This document shows, piece by piece, positions 36,878 through 44,657 of a stretch of DNA of 64,000 nucleotides (position 1 is the stretch's first letter; each line of letters begins with the position of its first letter). The position numbers and the translations under genes are program-made. The stretch is taken from the IMG/VR virus record IMGVR_UViG_3300042308_000216, positions 31,878-95,877 of that record. One strand, written 5' to 3'. The notes beneath the pieces were generated by a model. The model was not told the DNA's origin. It made no database searches and worked only from the letters and a program-made list of their open reading frames with translations. This DNA is from a virus.

Positions 36878-38776
36878 TTATAAAGTTGTTATTTCACATG
36901 CACCACCTGCACAAGCAGCTTGGTCTACTAAGTTAGTAATATCATCTTCTTCTGTAACCAAAGATAAATCAATAGATGTCAGTTGACCTACAAGATTGTT
37001 GTACTGAGCTTCAGTAATATCTTCAAAAGGTGCTTGACTATAGCTACCACCATCAAATGGAAGACAGCTTAATCCATTATAAAATTCTTTGTTATTCCAC
37101 ATCCATTCTCCAACTACTTCCCATTCATCAAGTTTTACATAAGAATCTTCATGACTTGCATACATTCTATTCTTATCAATAGAAATAGTAGCAGATACAT
37201 TGTGTGTATTATCACCATGAATATGTCCTGGTTTAATCCAATCCATAGATACTTTCTTAACTCTTTCTAATGTATCAATAGCAGTCTCAGTTCTTATTAC
37301 AGAACCAGCAGGTGCTTTAATAGGAATCTCAACTACTGCAGAATTAGGAATTAATAAATGGTCTTTAACTAAACTAGGATGATTAGCAGCTAAATACTTG
37401 TATAAATCTTCTGACTTAGACATTTGCATTCTTCTAATATAGAAATCATTATGCCAAGCATGGATACCTGATGCAGTACCTAATACACAGCTTGTAGTAC
37501 CTGAAGGTTTAACACAAGTAATTCTAGCTGCTCTATTGATACCTATAGTCTGGCATAACTCAATATTAGTAAGCTCAGCTTCATTAGCTGCTTGAGTAAG
37601 GTCATATTTAAATACTTCCATACTAGCAATACCTGTCATACCAATACCAACAAGAGCATCTTTTTCAGTAGTCTTTTTCCAAATAGGTCTTAGATAATGA
37701 AAGTCAGTAAATCCTGCTTGCAAAGTACCAAAGAATGCTGCTGCAATAACTCTAGAGTTTAAGTCATCCTGTGATGTAACATCAGAAACATTAACCTCAC
37801 ATAGATTACAGAACTGATAAGGTCTTAATGCAATCTCACAACAAGGGTTAGTACCCCAATCTGGGTTATTAGTAAAGTAAATACCAGGTTCACCAGCATA
37901 ACTAAGTTCTATTTTTCTCCATAAGTCTAAGAAAAACTCTTTAGTTATTCTGTGTCTTACAAGTACAGCAGAGTTATTAGCTCTACCTCTTTGTGGATTA
38001 AGTTCCCACCAATTACCAAACTTACAAGTTAGCATTGATTCATCATCAGCACTAAAAAGGCTAATCAAAGCTGCTCTACGGATACCACCTGCAAGAACTG
38101 CATCTGCAATATGACAAACTATATCATGAACTTCAACAGAAGATAGTTTTTCACCATTCTGTTTTCTGTCAAGTATTTGTTCTAATTCAAATAAGCATTT
38201 CTTAAGTGGCTCAGGTCCTGGTGCTTTACCACCAGCAGTAATTAATCTTGCACCTTTGTGTCTAATATCACTAAAGTCAAATCTAGGTTTAGTATTTCTA
38301 AAACCAAGATAACTTCCAATCATATGTTTAACAGCATCAGCCCAACCTTCAATACTATCACCTACTAAGAACTTCTGTTCTTTAACAGGTTTATTAATTT
38401 CAGGTAGTTTCTCAATGTGTTTAAACTGTACAGAGTAACCTACTCCTGTACCACCAAGTAGTAAGAACATAATCTCACCAAAAGCTCTATAATCATCAAT
38501 AGGTAAATAGCAACAATTGTAGATTCTAGCTTCATTCTTTTGAATAGCACCACCTGCAAACTGCAATGCTCTCATAGATGGTAATACCTTCTTATCAAAG
38601 ATAAACTGACCATAATTCATAATATCATTAGCAAGAGCAGGGTATTTATCTACCATCATCTGTAAGTATCTTACAATGATTTCATTATATGTTTCTCGTC
38701 TTTTTTGTTGTGGTAAGTATTTTGCATACTTATTAAAGACTACCACGTTAGATAGTGTTTCTAATCCAATTTCCAT
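36878..38776 (-). CDS. Adenosylcobalamin-dependent (class II) ribonucleotide reductase
   Basis: 632 residues from the ATG at 38776; the frame is open to 38830 but that part overlaps a terminator hairpin. It converts ribonucleotides to deoxyribonucleotides for phage DNA synthesis. Class II marks: SMRALQFAGGA, a Cys in YNCCYLP, the cofactor-side glycine loop LLLGGTGVGYSVQ, the active-site NPCCEI with Cys and Glu, KPSGTTSCVLGTASGIH, and a C-terminal cysteine pair (CAGGACEI) for thiol re-reduction. There is no separate radical-generating subunit gene nearby, consistent with class II. It is shorter than the 739-residue Lactobacillus monomeric enzyme. It depends on host or environmental B12. No cobalamin riboswitch is seen. 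Confidence 0.88.
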   Translation of the reverse strand: MEIGLETLSNVVVFNKYAKYLPQQKRRETYNEIIVRYLQMMVDKYPALANDIMNYGQFIFDKKVLPSMRALQFAGGAIQKNEARIYNCCYLPIDDYRAFGEIMFLLLGGTGVGYSVQFKHIEKLPEINKPVKEQKFLVGDSIEGWADAVKHMIGSYLGFRNTKPRFDFSDIRHKGARLITAGGKAPGPEPLKKCLFELEQILDRKQNGEKLSSVEVHDIVCHIADAVLAGGIRRAALISLFSADDESMLTCKFGNWWELNPQRGRANNSAVLVRHRITKEFFLDLWRKIELSYAGEPGIYFTNNPDWGTNPCCEIALRPYQFCNLCEVNVSDVTSQDDLNSRVIAAAFFGTLQAGFTDFHYLRPIWKKTTEKDALVGIGMTGIASMEVFKYDLTQAANEAELTNIELCQTIGINRAARITCVKPSGTTSCVLGTASGIHAWHNDFYIRRMQMSKSEDLYKYLAANHPSLVKDHLLIPNSAVVEIPIKAPAGSVIRTETAIDTLERVKKVSMDWIKPGHIHGDNTHNVSATISIDKNRMYASHEDSYVKLDEWEVVGEWMWNNKEFYNGLSCLPFDGGSYSQAPFEDITEAQYNNLVGQLTSIDLSLVTEEDDITNLVDQAACAGGACEITTL

Positions 38777-38813
38777 TTTTAAATTTTTTAGGGGTGGCAA
38801 ATATAATAATAAA

Positions 38814-38851
38814 ACCCACACACCAAACATTTGATTGTCTGATGTGTGGGT
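38814..38851 (-). terminator. Intrinsic terminator-like hairpin before the reductase gene
   Basis: A perfect 9-bp stem, ACCCACACA/TGTGTGGGT, with a 20-nt loop. It lies 12 nt after the metallophosphoesterase stop and 38 nt before the reductase start. Reading leftward the stem is followed by TTTTATTATTATA. It may end most transcripts or give a stable 3' end by processing. Confidence 0.65.
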
Positions 38852-38862
38852 ATTTTTTATTA

Positions 38863-39729
38863 TTACAAGCTCATTGGTATATTGATAGGCAGTTTACCAT
38901 TCAAGATAACTGCACAAGCAACAACTGGCTTTCTGGTATTCTGTTTGCCATAAGCAAAAGCATACTTCTCATGGTCAATTCCACAACCTACTGAAACACC
39001 AAATATTAGGTCTTTGTATGACGCTAAATATCTGACATTACATACAGTATGTAAGTGACCAATAACTGTAGATTGTCTGTTTTCTCTAGCAGCATTAATT
39101 GCCGCTAATTCACCAGATAATCCAGTACCATGTTGATAAATTACTCCATTAATTTCATGTGTAAAATCCCACTGCCATGTAGAAGGACTTTGTAATAACT
39201 CTTGATAAGTCTTTAACCAAGTCTTAGGTAAGCCTGCTGTAAAAGCTTTTCTAAATGGTAATGCATCATGATTTCCAATGCAAACTTTTACATTAGGAAA
39301 TGTGTAATACCATTCTTTCATTTTTAACAGAGCTAAGTTAAACTCATCTCCTGCTGACATACCTTCAGGGTCTTTCTCATGATAACTAACAGCATGGTTA
39401 TCAACTGCATCACCAATGTGAACTACAGTACCACAATCATACTCTTCTTGTACTGACCTACAGAATGCCATATACCCTTCAAGAGTAAATGGTTCATGTG
39501 GGTCACCAATAACCAGAACATTATCTGGATTTCCATCCAAATAAGGTTCTAGTTTTGTGGCTGTACTTTTAACTGTACTACGATATAATTCTTTAGCTAA
39601 TCTGATTATTTCAATATTTTCTTCACCAGTTAATTCACTGACAATTTCCAAAGATTTCTTTAAGTAACCAGGCTTAGCACAGAAAAACTCATATACAAAA
39701 TTAATCCTTGCATTATTGTTTTTAGCCAT
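38863..39729 (-). CDS. Calcineurin-like metallophosphoesterase
   Basis: 288 residues. All metal-ligand motifs are present in order: GDPH (in VLVIGDPHEPF), GDAVDNH, GNHD (VCIGNHDALPF), QHGTG and GHLHT. This is the two-metal phosphoesterase fold used for nucleotides, nucleic acids or phosphoproteins. Residues 1-60 form a helical N-terminal extension (LKKSLEIVSELTGEENIEIIRLAKELY) resembling a small HTH or partner-binding region. A gene between replication nucleases and ribonucleotide reductase suggests nucleotide or DNA processing, but the substrate is not predictable. The start is preceded by an A/T-rich leader and a TAnnTTTG promoter-like motif. Confidence 0.88.
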   Translation of the reverse strand: MAKNNNARINFVYEFFCAKPGYLKKSLEIVSELTGEENIEIIRLAKELYRSTVKSTATKLEPYLDGNPDNVLVIGDPHEPFTLEGYMAFCRSVQEEYDCGTVVHIGDAVDNHAVSYHEKDPEGMSAGDEFNLALLKMKEWYYTFPNVKVCIGNHDALPFRKAFTAGLPKTWLKTYQELLQSPSTWQWDFTHEINGVIYQHGTGLSGELAAINAARENRQSTVIGHLHTVCNVRYLASYKDLIFGVSVGCGIDHEKYAFAYGKQNTRKPVVACAVILNGKLPINIPMSL

Positions 39730-39744
39730 ATTTTTTTATTTATA

Positions 39745-39752
39745 CAAATATA
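39745..39752 (-). promoter_or_regulatory. Bacteroidota-type -7 promoter motif candidate
   Basis: On the - strand the sequence reads TATATTTG, matching the TAnnTTTG -7 box of Bacteroidota, 15 nt before the metallophosphoesterase ATG. It partly overlaps a short inverted repeat TATAAG/CTTATA that could be an operator. A clear -33 TTTG box is not seen, so this is tentative in such AT-rich DNA. Confidence 0.3.
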
Positions 39753-39760
39753 AGAATATC

Positions 39761-40345
39761 TTATATAACCTCTTGTTCATTATCTACTTTATACTTAATA
39801 AAATAGGTTTCTTCTTCTATAGAAGGTATAGATGATAACTCAGCATCTTGAGGTAAACTCATACCAATCTGCTTCTCAATCTCAAATCTCCGCCAGTCTT
39901 TCTTATACAGAACACCAGAAGGACCAAAATTATCAGAAGATGTAGCAGAATAAAAATCAAGAATCTTCTTTTTATCTTCTGTTCTAAACTTAGAATAAGA
40001 ACCACTATCAAATAAAGCTAATGTCTTTAAGCACTCAAAAGGTATTTCATAAATCAACATAACAGAAACTTTATCAAAATCTACATATGAATGAAAACAA
40101 GGGTTTTTCTTCATTCTAGATATATAAGCTTCAAAACCTGCAATTGGACTATATTTATACAAAACAAATACATGTTGAGTTAATTCAGGAAACTCTTCGC
40201 AATACCTAAAAGCATTTATAAAATTACATTTAGGAAAGAACTCATCTTCCTTAAAATCAGTAATCTTACCATTTCTAGGTGTCACCAGTGGCAATAGATA
40301 TGCAACTGTTTTAGTTTTAATCTTTTTAATTTCATCTAATGTCAT
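39761..40345 (-). CDS. Hypothetical protein in the replication cluster
   Basis: 194 residues of mixed alpha/beta character with many aromatic residues (FINAFRYCEEFPELTQHVFVLYKYSP). No catalytic motif is recognised. Its ATG overlaps the stop of the upstream FEN nuclease gene as ATGA, so it is translationally coupled to it. Several conserved-looking phrases (HVFVLYKYSPIAGFEAYISRM, read in part, and GPSGVLYKKDWRRFEIE) suggest a folded protein. A role in DNA replication or repair is inferred only from location. Confidence 0.55.
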   Translation of the reverse strand: MTLDEIKKIKTKTVAYLLPLVTPRNGKITDFKEDEFFPKCNFINAFRYCEEFPELTQHVFVLYKYSPIAGFEAYISRMKKNPCFHSYVDFDKVSVMLIYEIPFECLKTLALFDSGSYSKFRTEDKKKILDFYSATSSDNFGPSGVLYKKDWRRFEIEKQIGMSLPQDAELSSIPSIEEETYFIKYKVDNEQEVI

Positions 40346-41085
40346 ACTACAAGATTATTTACATCTAAGATAATAGGTTCTTCCTCACCAAAATACTCCC
40401 CATCCATAATCTTTAGACATTTATAATTCTGATAGAATTTCTCAATGCCCTTGTATTCACCATATTGATTAACATATTCTTCAAAAACTGTAGTTCTTAA
40501 AGATTCTGCATCATCAATATTAGCAAGAAGTTTAGTAGCAAAAGCTTTACCTTTACCTTCTAAGCCTTTTATATTATCTACTGAGTCTCCAATAATCATG
40601 GATTGCCAGAAATATAAATCAGCTTCTTGTTCACTAGTTGTAACCCATTCATTAGTTTTGTAATTGTAGTGAGTTCCTTCTAGTTGTAGTAAATCTTTGT
40701 CTATTGCACATATAAATGAATTATCAAGCTTAATTCTCAACATATTAACTACATCATCAGCTTCTATACCATGTAAAGGTATAAATCCCCAATGATCTAC
40801 CATATGCTGTTTTGCCTCCTTGTAAAAGGGAAGAGGCTCCCTGTCTTTTCTATTAGCTTTGTATTCAGGATATGCATCATATCTAAATTGTGCTCTAGTA
40901 TATCCTACATACCCTAAATACTTAGTTGCTTTAGTGTTAATTAGTATAGAACTAATCAAACTATCAATAGATTGTTTAATAACCTCTAAAGGCTTCTCAT
41001 AGGTTTTATTATCACTGTCCCAGTGGGCTATAAAAACTATAGAGTCAGCATCAATTAAGGCTATATTTTCTGAGTGTAATTCCAT
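40342..41085 (-). CDS. FEN/5'-3' exonuclease
   Basis: 247 residues of the flap endonuclease/PIN-like fold, resembling T5 or T7 phage 5' nucleases. Acidic metal ligands are visible in order: LIDADS near the N-terminus, GIEADDVVN, AIDKDLLQL and GDSVDNIKG, the last leading into the helix-three-turn-helix DNA-binding segment (GLEGKGKAFATKLL). It would remove RNA primers and flaps during lagging-strand synthesis, complementing the separate family A polymerase, which lacks a 5' nuclease domain. It overlaps the PD-(D/E)XK gene upstream by 35 nt and is coupled to the next gene by ATGA. Confidence 0.88.
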   Translation of the reverse strand: MELHSENIALIDADSIVFIAHWDSDNKTYEKPLEVIKQSIDSLISSILINTKATKYLGYVGYTRAQFRYDAYPEYKANRKDREPLPFYKEAKQHMVDHWGFIPLHGIEADDVVNMLRIKLDNSFICAIDKDLLQLEGTHYNYKTNEWVTTSEQEADLYFWQSMIIGDSVDNIKGLEGKGKAFATKLLANIDDAESLRTTVFEEYVNQYGEYKGIEKFYQNYKCLKIMDGEYFGEEEPIILDVNNLVV

Positions 41086-41491
41086 GTTCTAGTAGTTTTT
41101 TAATAATGCGATAAAAGTCTTCCTTCCTAAGAACTACAACTTCTTCACCTTCTTTTTTATGAAAAACCACATTTACATAAACATCTCTTTCTGGAACCAT
41201 TTTAGGAATAGCAGATTCCATGTCATCTAAAACAGTAAATACATTCAAGCCAGTTTTTACAGCTTTACACTGTATATTATATGGAATACCATTGATATCT
41301 ATCTTAGCATCATCCATAATTTTACTTGTAGCTCTAGTAGTTGCTGCTGTAGCAAAACCTAAATCTTTCAATTCCTTAACAACTTTCCTCTCATAATTAT
41401 GACCTATCCTCCTAACATTGGGTCTAGCCTTTGATTTCTCAGAAGATAGTTCATTCTTATTTTTAATCTTACGTCTATTTGGTTCTCTCAT
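41051..41491 (-). CDS. PD-(D/E)XK family nuclease
   Basis: 146 residues from the ATG at 41491 (MREPNRRKIK); the longer frame has a non-ATG start and a hydrophobic lead that lies inside the preceding gene. A basic N-terminus precedes the nuclease core: NYERKVVKELKDLGF (conserved Glu on helix 1), ATTRATSKIMDDAKIDINGI (Asp in strand 2) and PYNIQCKAVK (the QxK that completes the active site). This pattern resembles archaeal Holliday-junction-resolvase-like and phage resolvase-like nucleases. It lies next to the FEN and primase genes, so it likely processes replication or recombination intermediates. The substrate is inferred. Confidence 0.75.
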   Translation of the reverse strand: MREPNRRKIKNKNELSSEKSKARPNVRRIGHNYERKVVKELKDLGFATAATTRATSKIMDDAKIDINGIPYNIQCKAVKTGLNVFTVLDDMESAIPKMVPERDVYVNVVFHKKEGEEVVVLRKEDFYRIIKKLLEHGITLRKYSLN

Positions 41492-41666
41492 CTTGTTTAT
41501 TATTAGTAAGAACATTAATGATATCATTAAATGCTTCTACTTTACCTTCATAGAATCTAATTGTTAAAGGATCCTGGTCAAGAGTATCCAACTCAGTGGC
41601 TACTCTATCACAGGCATCTCTCTTTTTATAAATGACTTGAAGGATTGTTTCTGTTAACTTATCCAT
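41475..41666 (-). CDS. Small helical hypothetical protein
   Basis: 63 residues, two amphipathic helices (TETILQVIYKKRDACDRVATELD and LTIRFYEGKVEAFNDIINVLTN). The pattern of short phage proteins with a helix, a short loop and IRFYEGKVEAFN is common in replication clusters but has no known role. Its end overlaps the nuclease start by 17 nt, which supports the nuclease start chosen at 41491. Confidence 0.6.
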   Translation of the reverse strand: MDKLTETILQVIYKKRDACDRVATELDTLDQDPLTIRFYEGKVEAFNDIINVLTNNKQDERTK

Positions 41667-41677
41667 AAGCCATTAGC

Positions 41678-41974
41678 TTATACTGTTCCTACAACAGCAT
41701 CAACATCAGCATTATAAGTTGCTGTTTCAACTACTGGTGCTTCGACTTCGGTAAAATTTTCCACCTTATTAATGATAAAATCAAACACAGGATTGATAAC
41801 ATAATCAACACTAGTTTTTGTTGGTTTAGCAAAACCAAATTTAATTAGTACATCACGCATTTCTTTAATGCTAATACCAAAATGGTCAGCCATTGTTTTT
41901 GCATCTGTTCTGTATGCTCTCATTGCTGCTACTTCTTTTTGAGAGATATTTATAATTGTTACTTCTGTGTTCAT
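41678..41974 (-). CDS. Small HTH-like protein
   Basis: 98 residues. Residues about 12-50 (QKEVAAMRAYRTDAKTMADH, FGISIKEMRDVLIKFGFAK) look like a helix-turn-helix DNA-binding unit with a recognition helix around IKEMRDVLIKFG. The C-terminal half is acidic and Val/Thr-rich. ATGA coupling links it to the primase gene upstream. It may be a replication accessory or regulator; the HTH call is by pattern only. Confidence 0.55.
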   Translation of the reverse strand: MNTEVTIINISQKEVAAMRAYRTDAKTMADHFGISIKEMRDVLIKFGFAKPTKTSVDYVINPVFDFIINKVENFTEVEAPVVETATYNADVDAVVGTV

Positions 41975-43014
41975 ATTAAATAATCTTTTAAATTGTTTAC
42001 TAATTTTTTTGTTTGATCATATCCCTTCATGGATATGTAATCGGAAATATCTTTAATATTATCAGGGATAACTAAAGATTTTATACCAAATTGTGCAGAG
42101 AATTTTTTCATTGCATTTAAACCTACTTCATCGTTATCATAGTTTATTATGATATTTGGAAACCTCATTGATAGTAGTTGAAATTGATTCTCATTCAAGA
42201 AAATGTTCTCACTTTGTGGTGCTATGCTATTATAACCATATACTCGCCAAACCATACAATCTTTCAAAGACTTCGTAATTATTAATTCTTTGTTTTGTTT
42301 ATTTAAACTTTGTTTATCTAATTGATTGTAACCACTAAATACATTCCTTGGTATATTACTTATCCATTTATTTTGCCTGTCAGCAAATGGTCTAAGTATC
42401 TTTCTCATTCCATTACCATGCTCATAACTATAAGCAGGGTCATTTGCACTCTCTGAATATACATTTAGCAACTCATTATTCTTAACGCTAATCCAGTAGT
42501 CTGTTACTGGAACAACATTATAAAAGTTTAAAAGGTCTTTGTCTATGTGGTACTTATTCCAATAAGTGTCATACTCTTTCCAATCTCTCTTTTTTATTCT
42601 AATAATGGTAGTTTGCCTATTATGTTTGTCAGGTAGTCCTAAATAATTTAAAGATGGTATTATTTCTTTGTTTTGAACTTTCTTAATAAATCCAAAGTCA
42701 TTTGCAATTACTTTTAATACTTCGTGATAAGTTAGGTCTTCATTAAATTTTTGTCTCATGTAATATTGTACATATGCAAAACAATTGTAACTTTCATTAG
42801 TACCAAAGTCTTTGTAATAGAGACCATTTGGATAAGCTTTAATGCTGCAAGATGGATATTTATCCATTCTTAAATCTGAGCAGAATGGTTTATTAAGGTC
42901 TATAAAGTTCTTACAATAGAATCTAAAAATTTGGTACTCAGAAACATTCCTGAGTACCATATCCTTAGTTAAATGAATAACGTCTACACCTCCAAAATTA
43001 GAACTGTAAGCCAT
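41971..43014 (-). CDS. DnaG-type primase (TOPRIM)
   Basis: 347 residues from the ATG at 43014 (MAYSSNFGG). The N-terminal part (FCSDLRMDKYPSCSIKAYPNGLYYKDFGTNES) corresponds to the primase zinc-binding region but keeps only part of the usual cysteine set, so zinc binding may be lost. The TOPRIM core is seen in ELIITKSLKDCMVWRVYG and FPNIIINYDNDEVGLNAMKKF, giving the acidic DxD triad. It makes RNA primers for the DnaB-type helicase encoded downstream in the same unit. A GGAGGT sequence (43019-43024) precedes the tandem ATGATG, one of few Shine-Dalgarno-like sites here, which guides the start choice. Confidence 0.8.
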   Translation of the reverse strand: MAYSSNFGGVDVIHLTKDMVLRNVSEYQIFRFYCKNFIDLNKPFCSDLRMDKYPSCSIKAYPNGLYYKDFGTNESYNCFAYVQYYMRQKFNEDLTYHEVLKVIANDFGFIKKVQNKEIIPSLNYLGLPDKHNRQTTIIRIKKRDWKEYDTYWNKYHIDKDLLNFYNVVPVTDYWISVKNNELLNVYSESANDPAYSYEHGNGMRKILRPFADRQNKWISNIPRNVFSGYNQLDKQSLNKQNKELIITKSLKDCMVWRVYGYNSIAPQSENIFLNENQFQLLSMRFPNIIINYDNDEVGLNAMKKFSAQFGIKSLVIPDNIKDISDYISMKGYDQTKKLVNNLKDYLI

Positions 43015-43555
43015 CATTACCTCCTGTTGCAAAGAAATCATTATCAGGTAGCTTTACCAGTTTTTTGATATCAGTATCAGGATTGAATGTCATCTTAGTT
43101 ACAGCTACCACAGGGTATTCTGCACCATCTTGAATTGCTTCTGCAAATTCTGGATAACCAATAACAGATCTAACACCTGTTGAGCCATCTTGTTTAAGAT
43201 ATTCTTCACCACGGAATTTAATTCTTAATGAATTACCAGATAATGTGTTGTTATACACTTCACCTAGTGCTTCAATGCTATCAGCTTTAGCTGCAAGATA
43301 ATCTGTATCTTTTACAATCTTAGTAAAGATGTGTCTGATTTTCTTGTAAGTAGATTCTGATGCTTTTTCTGATAAATAGAAACGCAAATCTGTTGCTGAA
43401 TCTGGTTCACCACCTACTAAGTGCATAGAAAATGTAATAGTAGGATTACCATTAGCATTAAGTTCACCCTTAACAGACTTAATTGTTACTTCGTGAATAC
43501 CTGGTCTAATATACTTAGGTTTATTGATTTCTGGAGTGTCTTGTCCACCGAACAT
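42998..43555 (-). CDS. Single-stranded DNA-binding protein candidate
   Basis: 185 residues, rich in beta strands (IHEVTIKSVKGELNANGNPTITFSM; SGNSLRIKFRGEEYL) consistent with an OB-fold core, and ending in an acidic flexible tail with a terminal aromatic residue (DNDFFATGGNDGLQF), as SSB proteins do for recruiting partners. It lies between the primase and the Sak4-like ATPase; Sak4-type recombinases are often paired with an SSB gene. Length fits phage SSBs. The name is inferred from tail, composition and context, as no residue motif is decisive. Confidence 0.6.
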   Translation of the reverse strand: MFGGQDTPEINKPKYIRPGIHEVTIKSVKGELNANGNPTITFSMHLVGGEPDSATDLRFYLSEKASESTYKKIRHIFTKIVKDTDYLAAKADSIEALGEVYNNTLSGNSLRIKFRGEEYLKQDGSTGVRSVIGYPEFAEAIQDGAEYPVVAVTKMTFNPDTDIKKLVKLPDNDFFATGGNDGLQF

Positions 43556-43576
43556 AATTTTAAAATTTAGTTATTG

Positions 43577-44302
43577 TTATTTAAATACTTTATCCCAACT
43601 CGCTACAAGATTCCCATCTATAGACTCAGTTAAAATAATTTCTTGATTTTTTAGATGGTCTGGTCTAGCACCACAAGTAATCTCATCAGATGTTTTGAAA
43701 TTCAAAATAACTTGATTACCTTTTCTGCTTAGTAAACCAATAGCATCTGCTTTAGCACAAACTAAAGCCTTAATTTTACCTGTAAGATCCAAATCTACAG
43801 CAGATACTTCTTTACCTGCTACTTCAATATTTTTATCTTTCAAGTGACCTAGTAGAATAATACTACCATCATCAGGCACTAATGTCTCAATGTAATCTAG
43901 AATCTTAAAGAAAGCTTCTCTAAGATATAAATAACCTGCACCATTAGGTAGTTTAAGTACATTATCACCTGCAAATGTTTTACCCATAGGAGTATCCATA
44001 TACAAAGATTTAGCATAACCTAAACACAATTCCTCCAAAGCAGTTACAGTATCTACTGCAATATACTTGTAAGGTTTTCCAGCTTTAACAATCTCAGCAC
44101 CAACCTCTTTAAGAGTTTGAAGACTATCAATTTTAAGCTTCATTGCATCAACATAATCAGAACCCTTCTCAAAGTCTAGCAAAAGGCAATCATCTAATAA
44201 AGCCAAAGCTGAGGTTTTCCCAGCTTTAGGCTTTGAATAGATAACCAACCTTTTAGGATTAGCTCTAGTAGCTAACACCTTTTTAGTTGGTAGTTCAATC
44301 AT
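43577..44302 (-). CDS. Sak4-like RecA-fold ATPase (single-strand annealing/recombination)
   Basis: 241 residues of a minimal RecA-core ATPase. Walker A is SKPKAGKTSA, the Walker B strand is YKYIAVDTVTAL with the acidic residue Asp, and IILLGHLKD follows as the sensor strand. This matches the phage AAA_24/Sak4 family, which anneals or pairs single strands in replication-coupled recombination, typically with an SSB encoded next door, as here. It is shorter than RecA and lacks the RecA N- and C-terminal domains. ATGA coupling joins it to the upstream small gene. Confidence 0.78.
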   Translation of the reverse strand: MIELPTKKVLATRANPKRLVIYSKPKAGKTSALALLDDCLLLDFEKGSDYVDAMKLKIDSLQTLKEVGAEIVKAGKPYKYIAVDTVTALEELCLGYAKSLYMDTPMGKTFAGDNVLKLPNGAGYLYLREAFFKILDYIETLVPDDGSIILLGHLKDKNIEVAGKEVSAVDLDLTGKIKALVCAKADAIGLLSRKGNQVILNFKTSDEITCGARPDHLKNQEIILTESIDGNLVASWDKVFK

Positions 44303-44637
44303 AATTTAACTGCAAGTTCTAGTATGCGTTCTACTAATACTGGATACAATCCAGGATACTGACTCTTAACTAAGTCAATGTTAGTACCACCAATAATAAT
44401 TGGAGTTCTCTGACCATCTCTAGTTTGCAAATCTGTCTTTGGAACAACAGTAGTTAAATCCAATACTTTGCAAAGAGTATTAATAGCATCAATAGCTTCG
44501 TGTCTTGTATCACAAGGGAATCTACCTGCTTTAATCTCATTTACATAAGCAATGTACTCTGCTTTCATCTCATCATTTGGGTCTGTAGCTGGTTTAGCTT
44601 CAACCACTTCTTCAAAACTTACTGTTTCTTCTGTCAT
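44299..44637 (-). CDS. Hypothetical protein upstream of the Sak4-like gene
   Basis: 112 residues with an acidic, Pro/Glu-rich N-terminus (TEETVSFEEVVEAKPATDPNDE), a helical part with two cysteines (FPCDTRHEAIDAINTLCKVLDL) and a C-terminal helix (YPGLYPVLVERILELAVKL). No domain is recognised. It is coupled to the Sak4-like gene by ATGA and preceded by an A-rich leader (AACAACAACAAAAACAAG). Possibly a recombination or replication cofactor by position. Confidence 0.55.
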   Translation of the reverse strand: MTEETVSFEEVVEAKPATDPNDEMKAEYIAYVNEIKAGRFPCDTRHEAIDAINTLCKVLDLTTVVPKTDLQTRDGQRTPIIIGGTNIDLVKSQYPGLYPVLVERILELAVKL

Positions 44638-44657
44638 TTTTCTTGTTTTTGTTGTTG

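Noticed and set aside
38777-38830. Longer reductase N-terminus starting at 38830
   Set aside because: The extra 18 residues are hydrophobic and overlap the terminator hairpin; the ATG at 38776 starts the natural domain.
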